From: Drosophila pseudoobscura
Lineage: Eukaryota; Arthropoda; Insecta; Diptera; Drosophilidae
NCBI RefSeq assembly: GCF_009870125.1
Contig: NC_046679.1
Coordinates: 25,110,001-25,174,000, forward strand
DNA: 64,000 nucleotides
Reading direction: 5' to 3'
Made by a program: the position numbers and the translations under genes. Positions 63,301 through 64,000 of the stretch are shown here, piece after piece. Numbering within the stretch: the first letter of the stretch is position 1; the number at the start of each line of letters is the position of its first letter. The notes under the pieces were generated by a model. That model ran no database searches, was not told the DNA's origin, and saw nothing but the letters and a program-made list of their open reading frames with translations.

Positions 63301-64000
63301 TTGACATTTAATTGTCGCTGCTATTGTGTTTTACTTTTTGGTTTCTTTCTTGTGTGATGATGTGATTTCTGTGATATTTGCTCTGGCTTCCAGTGGGAAT
63401 GATGTCCCTCTACGTATCGCCCCCACCGCCTACCCTCCCCTCCCATCTCCTCCCCACAAATCAGGCAACATCGACCAGAAGTACCTGTGCATTCCTTTCT
63501 TGTAAGCAAATTAGTACAGTGAAACCTCAAGGTTTATCCCACATCCCAGCCCTCTCCCCTCTTCGTCGGTTTACGACAAACTTTTTGGCCAAAGTTGTCA
63601 TTAAATGTCGTCCAAATGTGGGGGAATTAACTTTGTTCTCGACTCGTGGATTAGTGGGAAATTGATGAGAACATCAAGAGGTTGACAGGGGGAATACGAT
63701 TACGCTTTATGGGACTCTGACTTTGGGGTCAGCTTGCGCTCAATTTATGGACATGCAAATTATAATTTGGATCTATTCTTTTGGTCCTTACAGATTACCA
63801 CATCCACTGCCAAGAAATTGTGGGAGAAGTCCGATGGCAAAGGCACATCCAGCGCACCGGGAGGACCCCTGAATCCGCTGCAGATCCCCGGCGTGGGGGA
63901 CCCGTCGTCGGTGTGGAAGGACCACACCTGGTCCACGCAGGGCGAGAATATCCTGGCACCGCCACGATCGCGCGGCTATGCGGGACACGGTGGCACCTCC
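44184..64000 (+). CDS. pum: Pumilio, N-terminal exons (runs off the right edge)
   Basis: Pumilio is the PUF RNA-binding repressor that acts with Nanos and Brat on hunchback and other mRNAs. Coding exons seen: 44184-44507 (MKFLGGNDDRNGRGG... to DDGHGID), 45105-45869 (NPDKWKYNPPMNPANA..., poly-Gln and Gly-rich, QDYVYMGGQ, MMPPQNQYMN, ending NRNAA) and 63794 to the edge (ITTSTAKKLWEKSDGKG, DPSSVWKDHTWSTQGENIL). All three meet in phase 0, giving the first 432 residues. Introns are 597 bp and 17.9 kb. These match the conserved N-terminal region; the Puf repeats lie beyond the window. The Gln/Gly repeats vary in length between species. Identification is secure. Confidence 0.97.
48372..48416. repeat. 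(CT)n microsatellite
   Basis: An uninterrupted CT dinucleotide run of about 22 units, with CGCTCGCTCG following. On the opposite strand it reads (GA)n, the GAGA-factor recognition sequence. Confidence 0.9.
51355..51388. repeat. (CAA)n microsatellite
   Basis: About eleven CAA units within the pumilio intron, between two CT-rich blocks. No coding context. Confidence 0.85.
52451..52522 (+). CDS. pum: Candidate alternative first coding exon of pumilio
   Basis: An isolated coding-like island in the 17.9 kb intron: ATGATGAAATTACTGCACGA at 52451 opens 24 codons (MMKLLHDFMLDARSAEDVAL, then RQEM), ending at a donor ATG|GTAAAT (52522/52523). It ends in phase 0, the phase needed to join the downstream exon at 63794 (ITTSTAKKLW). 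Codon use (GCC CGC TCC GCC GAG GAT) is that of real fly genes and differs from the surrounding AT-rich intron. Upstream lie 200 bp of leader-like sequence and, further up, several GAGA-type CT clusters. It would give a Pumilio lacking the first 363 residues. The alternative is a chance open frame. Confidence 0.6.
54933..54958. repeat. Poly(C) homopolymer, 26 bp
   Basis: An uninterrupted run of 26 C between GA and AAATG. Length may be uncertain because such tracts are prone to sequencing and assembly error. Confidence 0.85.
55934..55952. repeat. Poly(G) homopolymer, 19 bp
   Basis: An uninterrupted run of 19 G inside a G-rich segment beginning at 55920, about 1 kb from the poly(C) tract. Confidence 0.85.
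58083..59096 (-). repeat. Copy 1 of a ~1 kb duplicated segment with decayed coding sequence
   Basis: This segment recurs, in the same orientation, at 61211-62202, with substitutions and small indels. Both begin at AAAATTTTCGTTCT and end near ATATTTGCTCTGTTC. Shared landmarks are GGACGACCTCTGACGGTTCG, GATCTGGTTACAGCTTGGCC and GGGAATGCACTGCAAATAAA. On the minus strand it reads as eroded coding DNA with a preserved acceptor (TTTTATTTGCAG at 58850-58861) followed by pieces such as VVSQQIHVQSQVTVQECKV, VIRKMAFLFDQSEGAI and NSARIALTVARNFIEKRDL, interrupted by stops. I do not recognise the family. Confidence 0.8.
59097..61210 (+). other. pum: Spacer between the two duplicated segments
   Basis: 2.1 kb of pumilio intron that is not repeated elsewhere in the window. 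It is pyrimidine-rich at 59940-60260 and AT-rich elsewhere. No gene is supported; the minus-strand frame 61062-61310 overlaps the start of copy 2. Confidence 0.45.
61211..62202 (-). repeat. Copy 2 of the ~1 kb duplicated segment
   Basis: Second copy of the segment at 58083-59096. It is slightly shorter: for example, it lacks part of the CAGGTGGATGTTTCCACGGG stretch of copy 1 and has AGCAGATGTACAGCC in place of a longer form. The same splice acceptor and the same minus-strand peptide pieces (VARNFIEKRDLNNQYPELE) are visible, again with stops, so neither copy is an intact gene. Confidence 0.8.
62203..63793 (+). other. pum: pumilio large intron, 3' end
   Basis: Intronic DNA up to the acceptor GGTCCTTACAG at 63793. 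It contains a C-rich imperfect direct repeat at 62952-63022 (two copies of TCTCACCCCAAACCTCCC), a GTGGCGAGTGTGTGTAT duplication near 63091-63150 and a purine-rich GGAAAAAGCGA repeat at 63220-63272. No gene is supported. Confidence 0.5.

Overview
The window is nuclear DNA from a Drosophila species. The evidence is short 55-90 bp introns with GTRAGT donors, coding sequence richer in GC than the surrounding DNA, and a set of recognisable fly genes: Unc-45, D1, the first part of pumilio, the PSEA-binding snRNA-activator subunit Pbp95, and a DPP8/9 peptidase. From memory, several of these lie in 84-85 of D. melanogaster 3R (Muller element E), so this is probably the same element in another species. 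An obscura-group fly is a guess. There is no sign of a prokaryotic or phage locus, no CRISPR array, and no tRNA or rRNA gene that I can support.

Layout. 1-1425 (-): 5' part of Unc-45, running off the left edge. 1872-2564 (+): a mitochondrial DNAJC30-like J protein, tail-to-tail with Bud23 (2663-3667, -, four exons). 5097-6077 (+): an unrecognised secreted proline-rich protein. 8175-21402 (+): a very large HEATR5 gene whose 5' end seems to include a separate upstream coding exon. 21717-24107 (-): Pbp95/SNAPC4-like, divergent from a UBAP1-like ESCRT-I subunit (24975-26673, +). 26960-28350 (-): a UBL7-like protein. 28700-28995 (-): a decayed Tc1-type transposase. 29301-29929 (+): a four-exon acylphosphatase. 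31080-34906 (+): DPP8/9. 36274-36855 (-): a broken gene. 38235-39342 (+): the AT-hook protein D1. 44184 to the right edge (+): the first coding exons of pumilio, with a 17.9 kb intron holding a likely alternative first coding exon (52451-52522) and a 1 kb segment present twice (58.1 and 61.2 kb).

Functionally these are mostly independent housekeeping genes: myosin and Hsp90 chaperoning, rRNA methylation, AP-1/endosome traffic, snRNA transcription, ESCRT sorting, peptide cleavage, satellite chromatin and translational repression. They share promoters or 3' ends as head-to-head and tail-to-tail pairs, not operons. Exon boundaries were set by reading splice sites and checking phase by hand. No alignment or RNA evidence was available.

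I found no wholly new system. The best leads are the alternative pumilio start exon, the stop-free Gln-rich frame upstream of the pumilio AUG, the spliced N-terminal extension of HEATR5, the LC8-type TQT motifs in the acylphosphatase tail, the DNAJC30-BUD23 adjacency, the broken gene at 36.3-36.9 kb and the duplicated segment in the pumilio intron.
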